Source: Achatina immaculata
Lineage: Eukaryota > Mollusca > Gastropoda > Stylommatophora > Achatinidae
Direction: 5' to 3'
NCBI GenBank assembly: GCA_009760885.1
Contig: CM019714.1
Coordinates: 5,607,312-5,671,311, forward strand
DNA: 64,000 nucleotides
Part shown: positions 46,383-57,878 of the stretch, one piece after another
Layout of the letters: the number at the start of each line of letters is the position of its first letter
How positions within the stretch are numbered: the stretch's first letter is position 1
The notes under the pieces: generated by a model
Told to the model about the DNA's origin: nothing
What the model saw: the letters and a program-made list of their open reading frames with translations, nothing else
Databases searched by the model: none
Position numbers and translations under genes: made by a program

Positions 46383-47294
46383 CTCACTTATCTCTGTATT
46401 GTTCTTGAATTTGTTCCACTTTATACCAAGTATTTTTCTTAGGCTTTTGTTTTCAAAAGAGTAATGTTTTCTCTTTCTTTAGTTGTTTTCCAGCTTTCGC
46501 ATGCATAAATGAGGGTGGCTATTAGATTTGAATTGAATAATCTTAGCCTGGTTTATGTAGTGAAAGCTTTTGATTGCCATATTTTGTTTTCAAGATATTT
46601 GTAGGTAAACGCCGCTTATGGAATTCTAGTTCTAACTTTCTTCCTGGAGTCACCATCCTGGTCTATGTAGCTGCCGAGATATGAAAACTGGTTTATTTCT
46701 TCAACAGCTGTTCCTTCTATGTATATTTTCCCTTCTTGATTAATTGAAAGTTTCATTTTTTTTTGTTTTCATTGTTAATATCAGGTCATATTTTACTACC
46801 CAATGAAGATAGGTATCTGTTTTTTCTTGCATCGATTTCACAATGCCATATGTCATCTGCAAAGTCAAGATCTTCCAGTTGGGTCTCACGTGCCCAGTGA
46901 ATGCCCGTTTTACCTGTACAGCATCTTTTCGTTATAAAGTCTCTGGTAATTCCAAAAAACCAAAGGAGATAATATACATCCTTGTTTCACACCTGTTTCA
47001 ATCTGGAACCATTCGTTCATTTCTTCTTCTGCCTTGACTGCACAAACATATCCATTGTAGAGGTCCCTAATGATGTTGACAGTCTTATTTGGTATTCCAT
47101 ATAGACTTAAAATTCTCCATAATGAATCTCTGTGTATGATATCAAATGTCTTTTTAAAGTCTATGAAGTTCAGGATTAATGGTCTTTGCTTTTCAATATG
47201 TTCTTCAAGTATTATTCTTAGAGTAAAGATCTGGTCGAGACAGCTTCTAACTTTGTGAAATTCTGCTTTTTCTTATCTCATTTCATTATCCACA

Positions 47295-47296
<2 letters not shown>

Positions 47297-47325
<29 letters not shown>

Positions 47326-47332
47326 TGTATGT
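47297..47332. repeat. (ATGT)n microsatellite
   Basis: Nine ATGT units between the F2 edge and the next array. Confidence 0.95.
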
Positions 47333-47334
47333 AG

Positions 47335-48065
47335 TAGGATATAAACAGCCAGGACACATATAGTAACCTGAATGCTGTAGTAGGATATAAACAGCCAGGA
47401 CACATATAGTAACCTGAATGCTGTAGTAGGACATAAACAGCCAGGACACATATAGTAACCTGAATGCTGTAGTAGGATATAAACAGCCAGGACACACATA
47501 GTAACCTGAATGCTGTAGTAGGACATAAACAGCCAGGACACACATAGTAACCTGAATGCTGTAGTAGGACATAAACAGCCAGGACGCACATAGTAACATG
47601 AATGCTGTAGTAGGACATAAACAGCCAGGACACACATAGTAACCTGTATGCTGTAGTAAGATATAAACACTCAAGACACACATAGTAACATGAATGCTGT
47701 AGTAGACATAAACAGGCAGGACACACATAGTAACATGAATGCTGTAGTAGGACATAAACAGCCAGGACACACATAGTAACCTGTATGCTGTAGTAAGATA
47801 TAAACAGCCAGGACAAACATAGTAACCTGTGTGCTGTAGTGAGATATAAACAGCCAGGACACACATAGTAACCTGAATGCTATAGTGAGATATAAACAGC
47901 CAGGACAAACATAGTAACCTGTGTGCTGTAGTGAGATATAAACAGCCAGGACACATTTAGTAACCTGTGTGCTGTAGTAGGATATAAACAGCTAGGACAA
48001 ACATAGTAACTTGTGTGCTGTAGTGAGATATAAACAGCCAGGACACACATAGTAAACTGTGTACT
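47335..48065. repeat. minisatellite, 46-bp unit, ~16 copies
   Basis: Unit TGAATGCTGTAGTAGGACAT plus AAACAGCCAGGACACACATAGTAACC, with GTGAGATAT and CTGTGTGC variants on the right. Frames up to 227 codons in all minus frames are by-products. Confidence 0.93.
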
Positions 48066-48129
48066 GGTGTAAGTGCTGCAGAAGTGGTTGTGTCTAAATG
48101 CTTTGATGTCGGTATCTAGTAAAGTGACT

Positions 48130-48470
48130 TATTATTATTATTATTATTATTATTTGCCGTGCCGGACAGAGCTAGCGATCATGCTTCTCCATCTTGCGCG
48201 GTCCTTGGTGTTTCTAATTATTCCAGATGTTCTTCTTTTCCCCATGTCACGTGCTCAGTCCACTGAGCTATCTTTCTCTTGGCATTCCTCTCTTTCTTTT
48301 TTCCTTGAATTTTCCCAGTATTTACCAGGTTCTCCATCCTCTGTCTTCTCGTGTCCATTTAATTTTGATTGTCCTTCTCTTCACCACTTTAACTAGCTTC
48401 TGTTGTTCTGGAACTTCTTTGATGACTTTTTTTTTCTGTCTGTCCAAGGCACTTGCTGAATCTTTCCCCA
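48130..48470 (-). mobile_element. AAT-tailed RTE-like LINE, 3' fragment
   Basis: On the minus strand the sequence ends GGAGAAGCATGATCGC, CGGCACGGCA and then (AAT)n at 48154-48130. Compare the GAT-tailed family's GGAGAAGCATAATAGCC and CGGCACGGCA. The decayed translation keeps KDRARWRSMIASSVRHGK, matching DRVLWRSIIANASRHGT. So this is a diverged relative with a different tail. Multiple stops. Confidence 0.7.
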
Positions 48471-49284
48471 AATCCGCATTTCTATTGCTATGAAAGAAAA
48501 AAAAATAAACAGCAAACAGGGCTGTCTCAGTACTTATTCTATAAAGCTGTCCATCGATATTATATATTTCTGATGAACTGACTGGGAATATTTAGTCAAT
48601 ACACCACCAACGTTCCTGCATAACGACTTCCTCATTTTGAAAATAATACAAAGCCTACAAGCATCACGAGAGCCAGGGAGCGCAGGAGTGATACAACCGA
48701 CAAGTGACTGTCTTCTCATGTGAAAATCGAAGATTAGAAGTCTTTACCTGTCGACGCGACTGTAGGAACTGGTACCCCAGTACATCGTTTGAAGAGCGGG
48801 GTGGGGAGTTTTAAGAGAAGAAAATGTGCCCTACAAACTAAAGCACTCCTGAATACAGAGGCTGTCAGTACCTACAGAGTACGAGATTTTCGCCCCAAAA
48901 TGACATCTGCTGATATGTGACAGTATAAGAATTCCTTGTAAGCAAAAGAATTAAAAACAAAATAAAACATAGACGCACTTCTCTTTCAGGTCGAATATGA
49001 GCCAAGTCCTAATGGCTTTTGATGAACTGTAACGAATGAAATTTTGTGAGTTATGTCCCTTCGCTTGCTTTCAGACTTTCTATACGAGGCTGATAACTCG
49101 GAAAAAGGGGGAGGGGTGATTTGGGTCGGTAGAAACCGTTGCTAGGGAGAAGTCAAACTTATCAGGTCCCCCAAGAACCCCCTGCCCTGCTCCCGTATGG
49201 TGATCATAGCAGGTGAATGATGTATGTCTTCAGCCTGGCTGGCCCTTGTGCTGGTGGATCTTCCAAGAAGGTTGTTGCTTTTGT
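48471..49284. other. unique sequence
   Basis: No domain or splice structure supported. Confidence 0.5.
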
Positions 49285-49468
49285 GATCCACTACGAATCT
49301 TCATGAAAGTCGCTGCAGTTCGCTACACTACGAATCTTCATGAAAGTCGCTGCAGTTCGCTACACTACGAATCTTCATGAAAGTCGCTGCAGTTCGCTAC
49401 ACTACGAATCTTCATGAAAGTCGCTGCAGTTCGCTACACTACGAATCTTCATGAAAGTCGCTGCAGTT
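49285..49468. repeat. minisatellite, 37-bp unit, five copies
   Basis: CACTACGAATCTTCATGAAA plus GTCGCTGCAGTTCGCTA; copies almost identical. Confidence 0.93.
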
Positions 49469-49489
49469 CGCTTTCTATCTGAACATGTG

Positions 49490-50235
49490 TTTTAGCATCA
49501 GCCACAGCAACAGCCACATCATCAGCCACTTTATTACCTACAGCATCAATCACAGCATCAGCCACAGTAGCAACCACAGCAACAACTGCATCATCAATCA
49601 CAGCATCAGACACAGTAACAACCACAGCATCACCTACAGCAACAACCACAGCATCACCTACAGCAACAACCACAGCATCACCTACAACAACAACCACAGC
49701 ATCACCTACAGCAACAACCACAGCATCAACTACAGCAACAACCACAGCATCAACTACAGCAACAACCACAGCATCACCTACAGCAACAACCACAGCATCA
49801 CCTACAGCAACACCCACAGCATCACCTACAGCAACAACCACAGCATCACCTACAGCAACAACCGCAGCATCACCTACAGCAACAACCACAGCATCACCTA
49901 CAGCAACAACCGCAGCATCACCTACAGCAACAACCACAGCATCACCTACAGCAACAACCACACCATCACGTACAGCAACAACCACAGCATCAGCCACAGC
50001 ATCACCTACAGCAACAACCACAGCATCACCTACAGCAACAACCACAGCATCACCTACAGCAACAACCACAGCAACAACCACAGCAACAACCACAGCATCA
50101 CCTACAGCAACAACCACAGCATCACCTACAGCAACAACCACAGCATCACCTACAGCAACAACCACAGCATCACCTACAGCAACAACCACAGCATCAGCCA
50201 CAGCATCACCTACAGCAACAACCACAGCAAACAAT
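49490..50235. repeat. minisatellite, 24-bp unit, ~30 copies, open on both strands
   Basis: Unit CACAGCATCACCTACAGCAA plus CAAC, with shorter CAACAACCACAG steps. Eight-residue periods appear on plus (SNNHSITY, 294 codons) and minus (VVVAVGDA, 261 codons). Edges decay on the left. Treated as a repeat. Confidence 0.9.
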
Positions 50236-50297
50236 CTTCAAGGACGGTTAGTACTTTCCTACATGGCGAGGCAAGATTGTTAAACATTGCACAACAG

Positions 50298-51047
50298 ATT
50301 TCCTACGGGTGTAGCCTAGCTTATTTCCTACGGATGCAGCCTAGCTTATTTCCTACGGGTGCAGCCTAGCTTATTTCCTACGGATGCAGACTAGCTTATT
50401 TCCTACGGGTGCAGACTAGCTTATTTCCTACGGGTGCAGCCTAGCTTATTTCCTACGGGTGCAGCCTAGCTTATTTCCTACAGGTGTAGCCTAGCTTATT
50501 TCCTACGTGTGTAGCCTAGCTTATTTCCTACGGGTGCAGCCCAGCTTATTTCCTACGGATGCAGACTAGCTTATTTCCTACGGGTGCAGACTAGCTTATT
50601 TCCTACGGGTGCAGACTAGCTTATTTCCTACGGGTGCAGCCCAGCTTATTTCCTACGGATGCAGACTAGCTTATTTCCTACGGGTGCAGCCTAGCTTATT
50701 TCCTACAGGTGCAGCCTAGCTTATTTCCTACGGGTGCAGCCTAGCTTATTTCCTACGGGTGTAGCCTAGCTTATTTCCTACAGGTGCAGCCTAGCTTATT
50801 TCCTACAGGTGCAGCCTAGCTTATTTCCTACGGGTGTAGCCTGGCTTATTTCCTACGGGTGCAGCCTAGCTTATTTCCTACAGGTGCAGCCTAGCTTATT
50901 TCCTACGGGTGTAGCCTGGCTTATTTCCTACGGGTGCAGCCTAGCTTATTTCCTACGGGTGCAGCCCAGCTTATTTCCTACGGGTGCAGCCTGGCTTATT
51001 TCCTACGGGTGTAGCCTAGCTTATTTCCTACGGGTGTAGCCTAGCCT
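50298..51047. repeat. minisatellite, 25-bp unit, ~30 copies
   Basis: Unit GCAGCCTAGCTTATTTCCTA plus CGGGT, with GTAG, CAGG and CCAG variants. An RTE-like element begins directly at its right edge (AGCCTAGCCTATGGTCTGG). Confidence 0.93.
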
Positions 51048-51109
51048 ATGGTCTGGGGGAGAGGAATGACAGAGGTTATAAATTAATTGAATGGGCAAGA
51101 ATACACAGC

Positions 51110-52453
51110 ATGGTTGTAGGAAACACCTGGTTTAAACAACATCCTCGAAGACTGGCAACGTGGTGCAGTCCAGACAAAAAGACTTTTAACCAGATAGACT
51201 ACATATTAATCAACAAACGATTCCACAATGCATTACTGACAACAAAAACCATGCCAGGAGCTGACTGCAATAGTGACCATGATCCACTCTGTGCAAAAGT
51301 TAGAATAAAACTAAAGAAAGCAGGCAGAAAAGTGAGAAACATCAAACTGAATACAGAACTTCTTAAAAATGACCAAGAACTGCGAGAACAATACAAAGTT
51401 ATTATAACAAATAGATACAATGCAATAGCAAAGATAAATAGTATAGATGAACAATGGGAAATGTTAAGAGATTCTATCCACCAAACTGTTAAGGAGATAA
51501 TACCACCAAAAAAAGAAGCCCCTAAAAATAAATGGATGACAGACGACATCTTAGGACTGATGGACAAGAGGAGGAGGAGTAAAAATAACGAGAAAAAATA
51601 TAACAAGATAAATAAAGAAATAATACGCAAATGCAGAGAAGCAAATGAAGTGTGGTTAAATGAACAATGCAGACAGATAGAGGACACTCATAATAAAGAC
51701 AGCAAAAACATGCATAAACGAATTAATGAACTCACAGGCAGGAAAACAAAATATACCACAGGATGCCTGAAATCGAAAGAAGGTAAAATGTTAATGGGAA
51801 AAGAAGACATTGTGGACAAGTGGACAGAGTATATCGGTGAGCTATATAGAGGAGAAAGACCAGAATTAACACCAGATACTGAAAACTGTGAGGGACCACC
51901 AATACTTCAAGATGAAATCATAGATGCCATCAAACACATGAAGAAAGGAAAAGCGACTGGGCCTGATAATATAACAATAGAAGAAATAGAGGCACTAGAG
52001 GAGACAGGAATAAAAATAATAACCAAGTTACTGAATGACATTTACAACAGTGGTTATATTCCCAGTGACCTGATTAAATCCACGTTTATAGCACTACCAA
52101 AGAAACCAGGTGCAAAGGAATGTGACGACCACCGGACTATCAGCCTCTCATGTCACATAACGAAGCTACTTCTGAGAATAATTATGAGAAGAACAAGGAA
52201 AAAGATAAAAATGGAAATAGCAGATGAACAGTTTGGATTTGTTGAAGGAAAGGGAACACACAATGCCATTTATGCTTTACGAACACTAACAGAAAGAGCT
52301 TTAGAAGTACAGAAAGATCTCTACTTATGCTTCATTTATTACACCAAGGCATTTGACAAGGTGAAACATAATGAAATTATTAAAATGCTTGAAGACATCA
52401 ATATAGACGGCAAAGACCTGAGGATTGTAAAACATGTGCAAAAGTTAGAATAA
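51110..52453 (+). pseudogene. RTE-like endonuclease end and partial reverse transcriptase (first segment)
   Basis: 447 codons, extending in frame upstream to 51048. Endonuclease: NTWFKQHPRRLATWCSPDKK, FNQIDYILINKRF, then GADCNSDHDPL with the SDH catalytic motif. RT fingers and palm follow to motif A, which reads [12 protein letters not shown]; the catalytic Asp seen in the sister copies (CFIDY) is Tyr here. The frame then falls into the duplicated segment and stops (KHVQKLE). Motifs B and C are absent from this segment. Confidence 0.85.
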
Positions 52454-52476
52454 AACTAAAGAAAGCAGGCAGAAAA

Positions 52477-54366
52477 GTGAGAAACATCAAACTGAATACA
52501 GAACTTCTTAAAAATGACCAAGAACTGCGAGAACAATACAAAGTTATTATAACAAATAGATACAATGCAATAGCAAAGATAAATAGTATAGATGAACAAT
52601 GGGAAATGTTAAGAGATTCTATCCACCAAACTGTTAAGGAGATAATACCACCAAAAAAAGAAGCCCCTAAAAATAAATGGATGACAGACGACATCTTAGG
52701 ACTGATGGACAAGAGGAGGAGGAGTAAAAATAACGAGAAAAAATATAACAAGATAAATAAAGAAATAATACGCAAATGCAGAGAAGCAAATGAAGTGTGG
52801 TTAAATGAACAATGCAGACAGATAGAGGACACTCATAATAAAGACAGCAAAAACATGCATAAACGAATTAATGAACTCACAGGCAGGAAAACAAAATATA
52901 CCACAGGATGCCTGAAATCGAAAGAAGGTAAAATGTTAATGGGAAAAGAAGACATTGTGGACAAGTGGACAGAGTATATCGGTGAGCTATATAGAGGAGA
53001 AAGACCAGAATTAACACCAGATACTGAAAACTGTGAGGGACCACCAATACTTCAAGATGAAATCATAGATGCCATCAAACACATGAAGAAAGGAAAAGCG
53101 ACTGGGCCTGATAATATAACAATAGAAGAAATAGAGGCACTAGAGGAGACAGGAATAAAAATAATAACCAAGTTACTGAATGACATTTACAACAGTGGTT
53201 ATATTCCCAGTGACCTGATTAAATCCACGTTTATAGCACTACCAAAGAAACCAGGTGCAAAGGAATGTGACGACCACCGGACTATCAGCCTCTCATGTCA
53301 CATAACGAAGCTACTTCTGAGAATAATTATGAGAAGAACAAGGAAAAAGATAAAAATGGAAATAGCAGATGAACAGTTTGGATTTGTTGAAGGAAAGGGA
53401 ACACACAATGCCATGTATGGTTTACGTACTCTAACAGAAAGAGCTTTAGAAGTACAGAAAGATCTCTACTTATGCTTCATTGATTACACCAAGGCATTTG
53501 ACAAGGTGAAACATAATGAAATTATTAAAATGCTTGAAGACATCAATATAGACGGCAAAGACCTGAGGATTGTAAAACATTTATACTGGCAGCAAGAAGC
53601 AGCAGTTCGAGTTGAAAATAGAATTGGAAAATATCAACCTATAAAACAAGGGGTGCGACAAGGATGTGTACTATCTCCAGACCTTTTTTCTCTGTATAGC
53701 GAGAATATTCTAAGAACAATCATCACAGAACCAGGCATAAAAATTGGAGGATGCAATATTAACAACCTTCGGTATGCTGACGACACAGTACTGATAGCTG
53801 AGAACCAACAAGACCTGCAAAATCTCTTGGATAAAGTCGCCAAAGAAAGTGAACAGAAAGGCCTTACTTTGAACATCAAAAAGACAGAGACTATGGTTAT
53901 ATCTAAGAAACAGAATCCACCAGCATGCAGTATTAAATTAAACGGAACTATTCTAAAGCAGGTGCAGAAATTCAAATACCTTGGAGCAGTAATAACTTCA
54001 GATGGGAAATGCAGAACAGAAATTAGGAACAGAATAGGCCAAGCAAAGACTGCATTTCAGAGAATGAGAAACATATTAACCAACCCATCCTTATCAATGA
54101 ATGTTAGAAAACGAGTCCTAAAATGCTATATTGAACCTATCTTGTTATATGGAAGTGAATCATGGACAATAGGCAAGTCTGCACAAAAATCATTGGAAGC
54201 AGCAGTAATGTGGTTTATTAGAAGAATGTTGCGAATCCCCTGGACAGCAAAAATAACTAATGAAGAATGTAGGAGAAGAGCTGGAGAGACAAAAAAACCT
54301 TGTCAAAAAGATAAGAGAGAGACAGTGTGCTTTCATAGGACATGCAATGAGAAGAGGGGGCATTGA
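52477..54366 (+). pseudogene. RTE-like reverse transcriptase (second segment), C-terminal frameshift
   Basis: 629 codons with intact motif A ([12 protein letters not shown]), motif B ([14 protein letters not shown]) and motif C ([11 protein letters not shown]). The frame is lost at GAGACAAAAAAACCTTG, which has seven A where the 24992 copy has six. The remaining C-terminus ([12 protein letters not shown] to RYGIR) lies in the next frame at 54260-54550. Confidence 0.87.
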
Positions 54367-54550
54367 AAATATTATAACAACAGGAAAAATAGAAGGAAGA
54401 AGATCAAGAGGAAGACCAAGAGAAATGATACTGGACAGTCTGACGGGATGGTGTGAGAGGAGATCACCAACTGAACTGATGGCCTGCATGAAGGATCGGG
54501 TACTCTGGAGAAGCATAATAGCCAAAGTCAGTCGGTACGGCATCCGATGA
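54260..54550 (+). pseudogene. RTE-like LINE C-terminus, out of frame with the RT
   Basis: The shifted end of the previous feature: [54 protein letters not shown]. The initiator shown by the frame is not natural. Confidence 0.85.
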
Positions 54551-54744
54551 TGATAATGATGATAATGATGATGTACAGAAATGCAACTGTACTGCTGTAG
54601 CACTGGTGGTTATCAATTCCAACACTCAAAATGGCCCTTTCTGCTCCTGATTCCGCCATCTTGCATACAGAGTCCTCTGCTCTGTCAGAATTAACCTGTG
54701 ATATGTGAGTTAAAACTTTGAAAGCTTCTCTACGAATTTATTTT

Positions 54745-56010
54745 CCTACAGTTAACGCTCACTTTCTTCGTGTAGCTGCCTAAAGTTAACATACACTTTC
54801 TTCGTGTAGCTGCCTACAGTTAACACACACTTTCTTCGTGTAGCTGCCTACAGTTAACATACACTTTCTTCGTGTAGCTGCCTACAGTTAACATACACTT
54901 TCTTCGTGTAGCTGCCTACAGTTAACACACACTTTCTTCGTGTAGCTGCCTACAGTTAACACACACTTTCTTCGTGTAGCTGCCTACAGTTAACATACAC
55001 TTTCTTCGTGTAGCTGCCTACAGTTAACATACACTTTCTTCGTGTAGCTGCCTACAGTTAACATACACTTTCTTCGTGTAGCTGGCTACAGTTAACACGC
55101 ACTTTCTTCGTGTAGCTGCCTACAGTTAACACACACTTTCTTCGTGTAGCTGCCTACAGTTAACACACACTTTCTTCGTGTAGCTGCCTACAATTAACAC
55201 ACACTTTCTTCGTGTAGCTGCTACAGTTAACACACACTTTCTTCGTGTAGCTGCCTACAGTTAACACACACTTTCTTCGTGTAGCTGCCTACAGTTAACA
55301 CACACTTTCTTCGTGTAGCTGCCTACAGTTAACACACACTTTCTTCGTGTAGCTGCCTACAGTTAACACACACTTTCTTCGTGTAGCTGCCTACAGTTAA
55401 CACACACTTTCTTCATGTAGCTGCCTACAGTTAACACACACTTTCTTCGTGTAGCTGCCTACAGTTAACACACACTTTCTTCGTGTAGCTGCCTACAGTT
55501 AACATACACTTTCTTCGTGTAGCTGCCTACAGTTAACACACACTTTCTTCGTGTAGCTGGCTACAGTTAACACACACTTTCTTCGTGTAGCTGCCTACAG
55601 TTAACACACACTTTCTTCGTGTAGCTGCCTACAGTTAACACACACTTTCTTCGTGTAGCTGCCTACAGTTAACACACACTTTCTTCGTGTAGCTGCCTAC
55701 AGTTAACACACACTTTCTTTGTGTAGCTGCCTACAGTTAACACACACTTTCTTCGTGTAGCTGCCTACAGTTAACATACACTTTCTTCGTGTAGCTGCCT
55801 ACAGTTAACACACACTTTCTTCGTGTAGCTGCCTACAGTTAACACACACTTTCTTCGTGTAGCTGCCTACAGTTAACACACACTTTCTTCGTGTAGCTGC
55901 CTACAGTTAACACTCACTTTCTTCGTGTAGCTGCCTACAGTTAACACGCACGTTCTCCATGTAGCTGCCTACAGTTAACATACACTTTCTTCGTGTAGTT
56001 GCGATTGTCT
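54745..56010. repeat. minisatellite, 34-bp unit, ~37 copies
   Basis: Unit TGTAGCTGCCTACAGTTAAC plus ACACACTTTCTTCG; ATACAC and CTGGCTAC variants are scattered. Very homogeneous for its length. Confidence 0.95.
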
Positions 56011-56072
56011 TTCTACAGTTTCCCCCCGAAAATGTACAGGAACGTTTGGGACACCTTTTACAACCATTAAGC

Positions 56073-56378
56073 TAAAGTAAGAGAACACAGTTTTGTAAGA
56101 TTAGACCTCGAAAAAATCGTAGACAAAGAACTTTAGTGAGACGTGAGAGAAAGAAAAATCACAAGAGAATTACCTGGGATTCGAACCACGGTGCGAGATA
56201 GCGCAGTTCGTTATTGCGCTGTTCTCTCGTGGCTAGGCGGCTGCTTGTCCTATCGGAGTCCGTGGTTCGAATCCCAGGTAATTCTCTTGTGATGTTTCTT
56301 TCTCTCACGTCTCACTAAAGTTCTTTGTCTACGATTTTTTCGAGGTCTAATCTTACAAAACTGTGTTCTCTTACTTTA
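56073..56378. mobile_element. 306-bp near-perfect palindrome with tRNA-type A and B boxes
   Basis: Arms 56073-56191 and 56260-56378 are reverse complements over 119 bases with one mismatch (56157 against 56294). The 68-base centre holds TAGCGCAGTTCG (56199-56210), 11 of 12 to the tRNA A-box consensus. Each arm carries a perfect B box (GGTTCGAATCC at 56264-56274; its complement at 56177-56187). On the plus strand A and B boxes are about 54 bases apart, as in tRNA-derived SINEs. It reads as a SINE whose body is mirrored on the other side of the head. Confidence 0.75.
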
Positions 56379-56394
56379 CCGTACGAAAGCCTCA

Positions 56395-56607
56395 GTGTTT
56401 CCTATTTATAAAAAAAAAATTGTTCCTGAAACCATTAAACTAGTACATTTTGTGCATATGGGAAAACCTAGACGCTGGATTATGCAAAAACTGGACAAAC
56501 AGCTAAGAGGAAAAAACCTGGAGCAAAAGCTGGAAACATTTGGTAACATCATATATCTTCACTGCCACAAAGAGTTTGGAACCAAACAGGCACAAAGAGA
56601 AAAGTGA
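56395..56607 (+). pseudogene. R2-superclade LINE, N-terminal piece
   Basis: Seventy codons with GKPRRWIMQKLDKQLRGKNL and KLETFGNIIYLHCHKEFGT. The next frame (56604 on) continues the family text at TPRKSRRQRKIEAIRQQK, so a one-base shift separates them. The real upstream start is not visible. Confidence 0.55.
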
Positions 56608-57878
56608 CACCAAGAAAGTCCAGAAGACAGAGGAAAATAGAAGCAATAAGACAGCAGAAGAACCATGCCCGGAAAATGTTCAAGAAGGCACATGAATCAG
56701 AAAAAGAAGGACTAAGACAGGTTTGGCAGCATCTAAAATCCCAGCACAATGTCCTTTGCAGAGCTGAAAGACTATGTAAAAGGAAGAGGGATACCAGATA
56801 CGCAAGAAAGAAGTTCTACAGAGATCCCTTCGGGTTTGCCAAGCAGTTATTTGAACAGCCAAAATCAGGTACGCTGAAAGCAGGTAAGGAGGTGCTTGAG
56901 GAACACCTGAGCAAGACATACTCTGATAAAAATCAGCATACACCTCTCGAGCAGATGAAAGGTCTAGTGTGGCCCTGTGCACCAGGCAGCAAATTCAAAT
57001 GCAGCCCACCAACCTTACAAGAAGTAGAGAGCGTTGTAAGAAAAGCTAAAGGCAAGTCAGCACCAGGCCCAAATGGCGTTCCTTACATACTATACAAAAG
57101 ATGCCCTGAAGTACTAAAGAAGCTTCATAAACTCCTACGAACAGCATGGACCAAAGGAGTCATATGTAAGGAATGGAAAAAGGCTAACGGAGTATACATC
57201 CCCAAGGAGCAGAATTCCACTGAAATCAATCAGTTCAGGCCGATCTCACTTCTGAATGTGGAAGGAAAGATATTCTTCTCTGTGATGGCAAAAAGACTAA
57301 CAACATACCTCCTAGACAATGGTTACGTTGATACATCCGTGCAGAAGGGAGGAATTCCAGGTTTCCCAGGATGTCTCGAGCATGCGTCAATGATTTGGGA
57401 AGCTATTCAGCAGGCAAAATCTGGAAAGCAAGATCTACAGGTAATATGGCTTGACCTAGCCAATGCGTATGGCTCAGTACCACACCAGATGATATGGCTA
57501 GCACTAAACATGTATCATGTGCCAAAAGAAATCACAAATATGCTGAAAAGGTACTTCACAGGGTTCCTCATGAGGTTTGGAACATCAGGATATACTACAA
57601 GATGGATCGAGCTCCAGGTAGGAATTGCAATGGGTTGTACAATATCTCCCATACTGTTCGTACTAGCCATGCAAGTAATCCTGAGAGCAGCAGAAGGCCA
57701 AAGGTTCAGAAATGGATGCCAGATGCCACTACTAAAAGCATTCATGGATGACACAACAGTAATAACAACCAGTGAAGCACAGGCTCGAAAGATGTTAGAG
57801 CGTTTGAATAGACTATATCATATGGTGCCGCATGAACTTCAAGCCAAAGAAGTCTGTCACTCAGAAAGGGGAAAGTGA
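56604..57878 (+). pseudogene. R2-superclade reverse transcriptase
   Basis: 424 codons. Basic PRKSRRQRKIEAIRQQKNHA at the start, then ERLCKRKRDTRYARKKFYRD. RT: GKSAPGPNGVPYILYKRCPE, FRPISLLNVEGKIFFSVMAK, VQKGGIPGFPGCLEHASMIW, motif A VIWLDLANAYGSVPH, motif B GIAMGCTISPILFVLAMQVI, motif C FMDDTTVI. All catalytic Asp residues are present. Coding is lost near 57820: the family's MNFKPKKS thumb segment lies in another frame. Confidence 0.83.

Larger units (their letters stand above)
44033..47280 (-). mobile_element. chimeric LINE (F2 + F3) with internal 1004-bp duplication
   Basis: Read on the minus strand: an F2 RT start (47280-46995), F2 thumb region up to EQQP (to about 46373), F3 RT start up to GVKQGC (46372-45991), then F2 again from ILSPL (45990) to EQQP (about 45369), then F3 from RDRPK to its natural end at 44080, closed by a long (GA)n tail (44033-44074). 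The block 44987-45990 equals 45991-46994. The switch points lie in RT motif B, where both families encode GVKQGC. Confidence 0.82.
51048..54575 (+). mobile_element. RTE-like LINE (GAT-tailed), long copy with internal duplication
   Basis: Starts further 5' than the 24992 copy: GLGERNDRGYKLIEWARIHS is endonuclease sequence. A 1145-bp segment (51291-52435) is repeated at once as 52436-53580, with GTGCAAAAGTTAG at the join. The element ends in GATGATGATAATGATGATAATG. 1145 is not a multiple of three, so the frame breaks at the join. Confidence 0.88.

Noticed and set aside
47273..47956. Minus frames of 130-227 codons with CPGCLY motifs
   Set aside because: Products of the 46-bp array; the same peptide appears in three frames.
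56191..56280. A functional tRNA gene in the palindrome
   Set aside because: A and B boxes are good, but the T-stem and acceptor stem do not pair properly, so it is tRNA-derived and not a tRNA.
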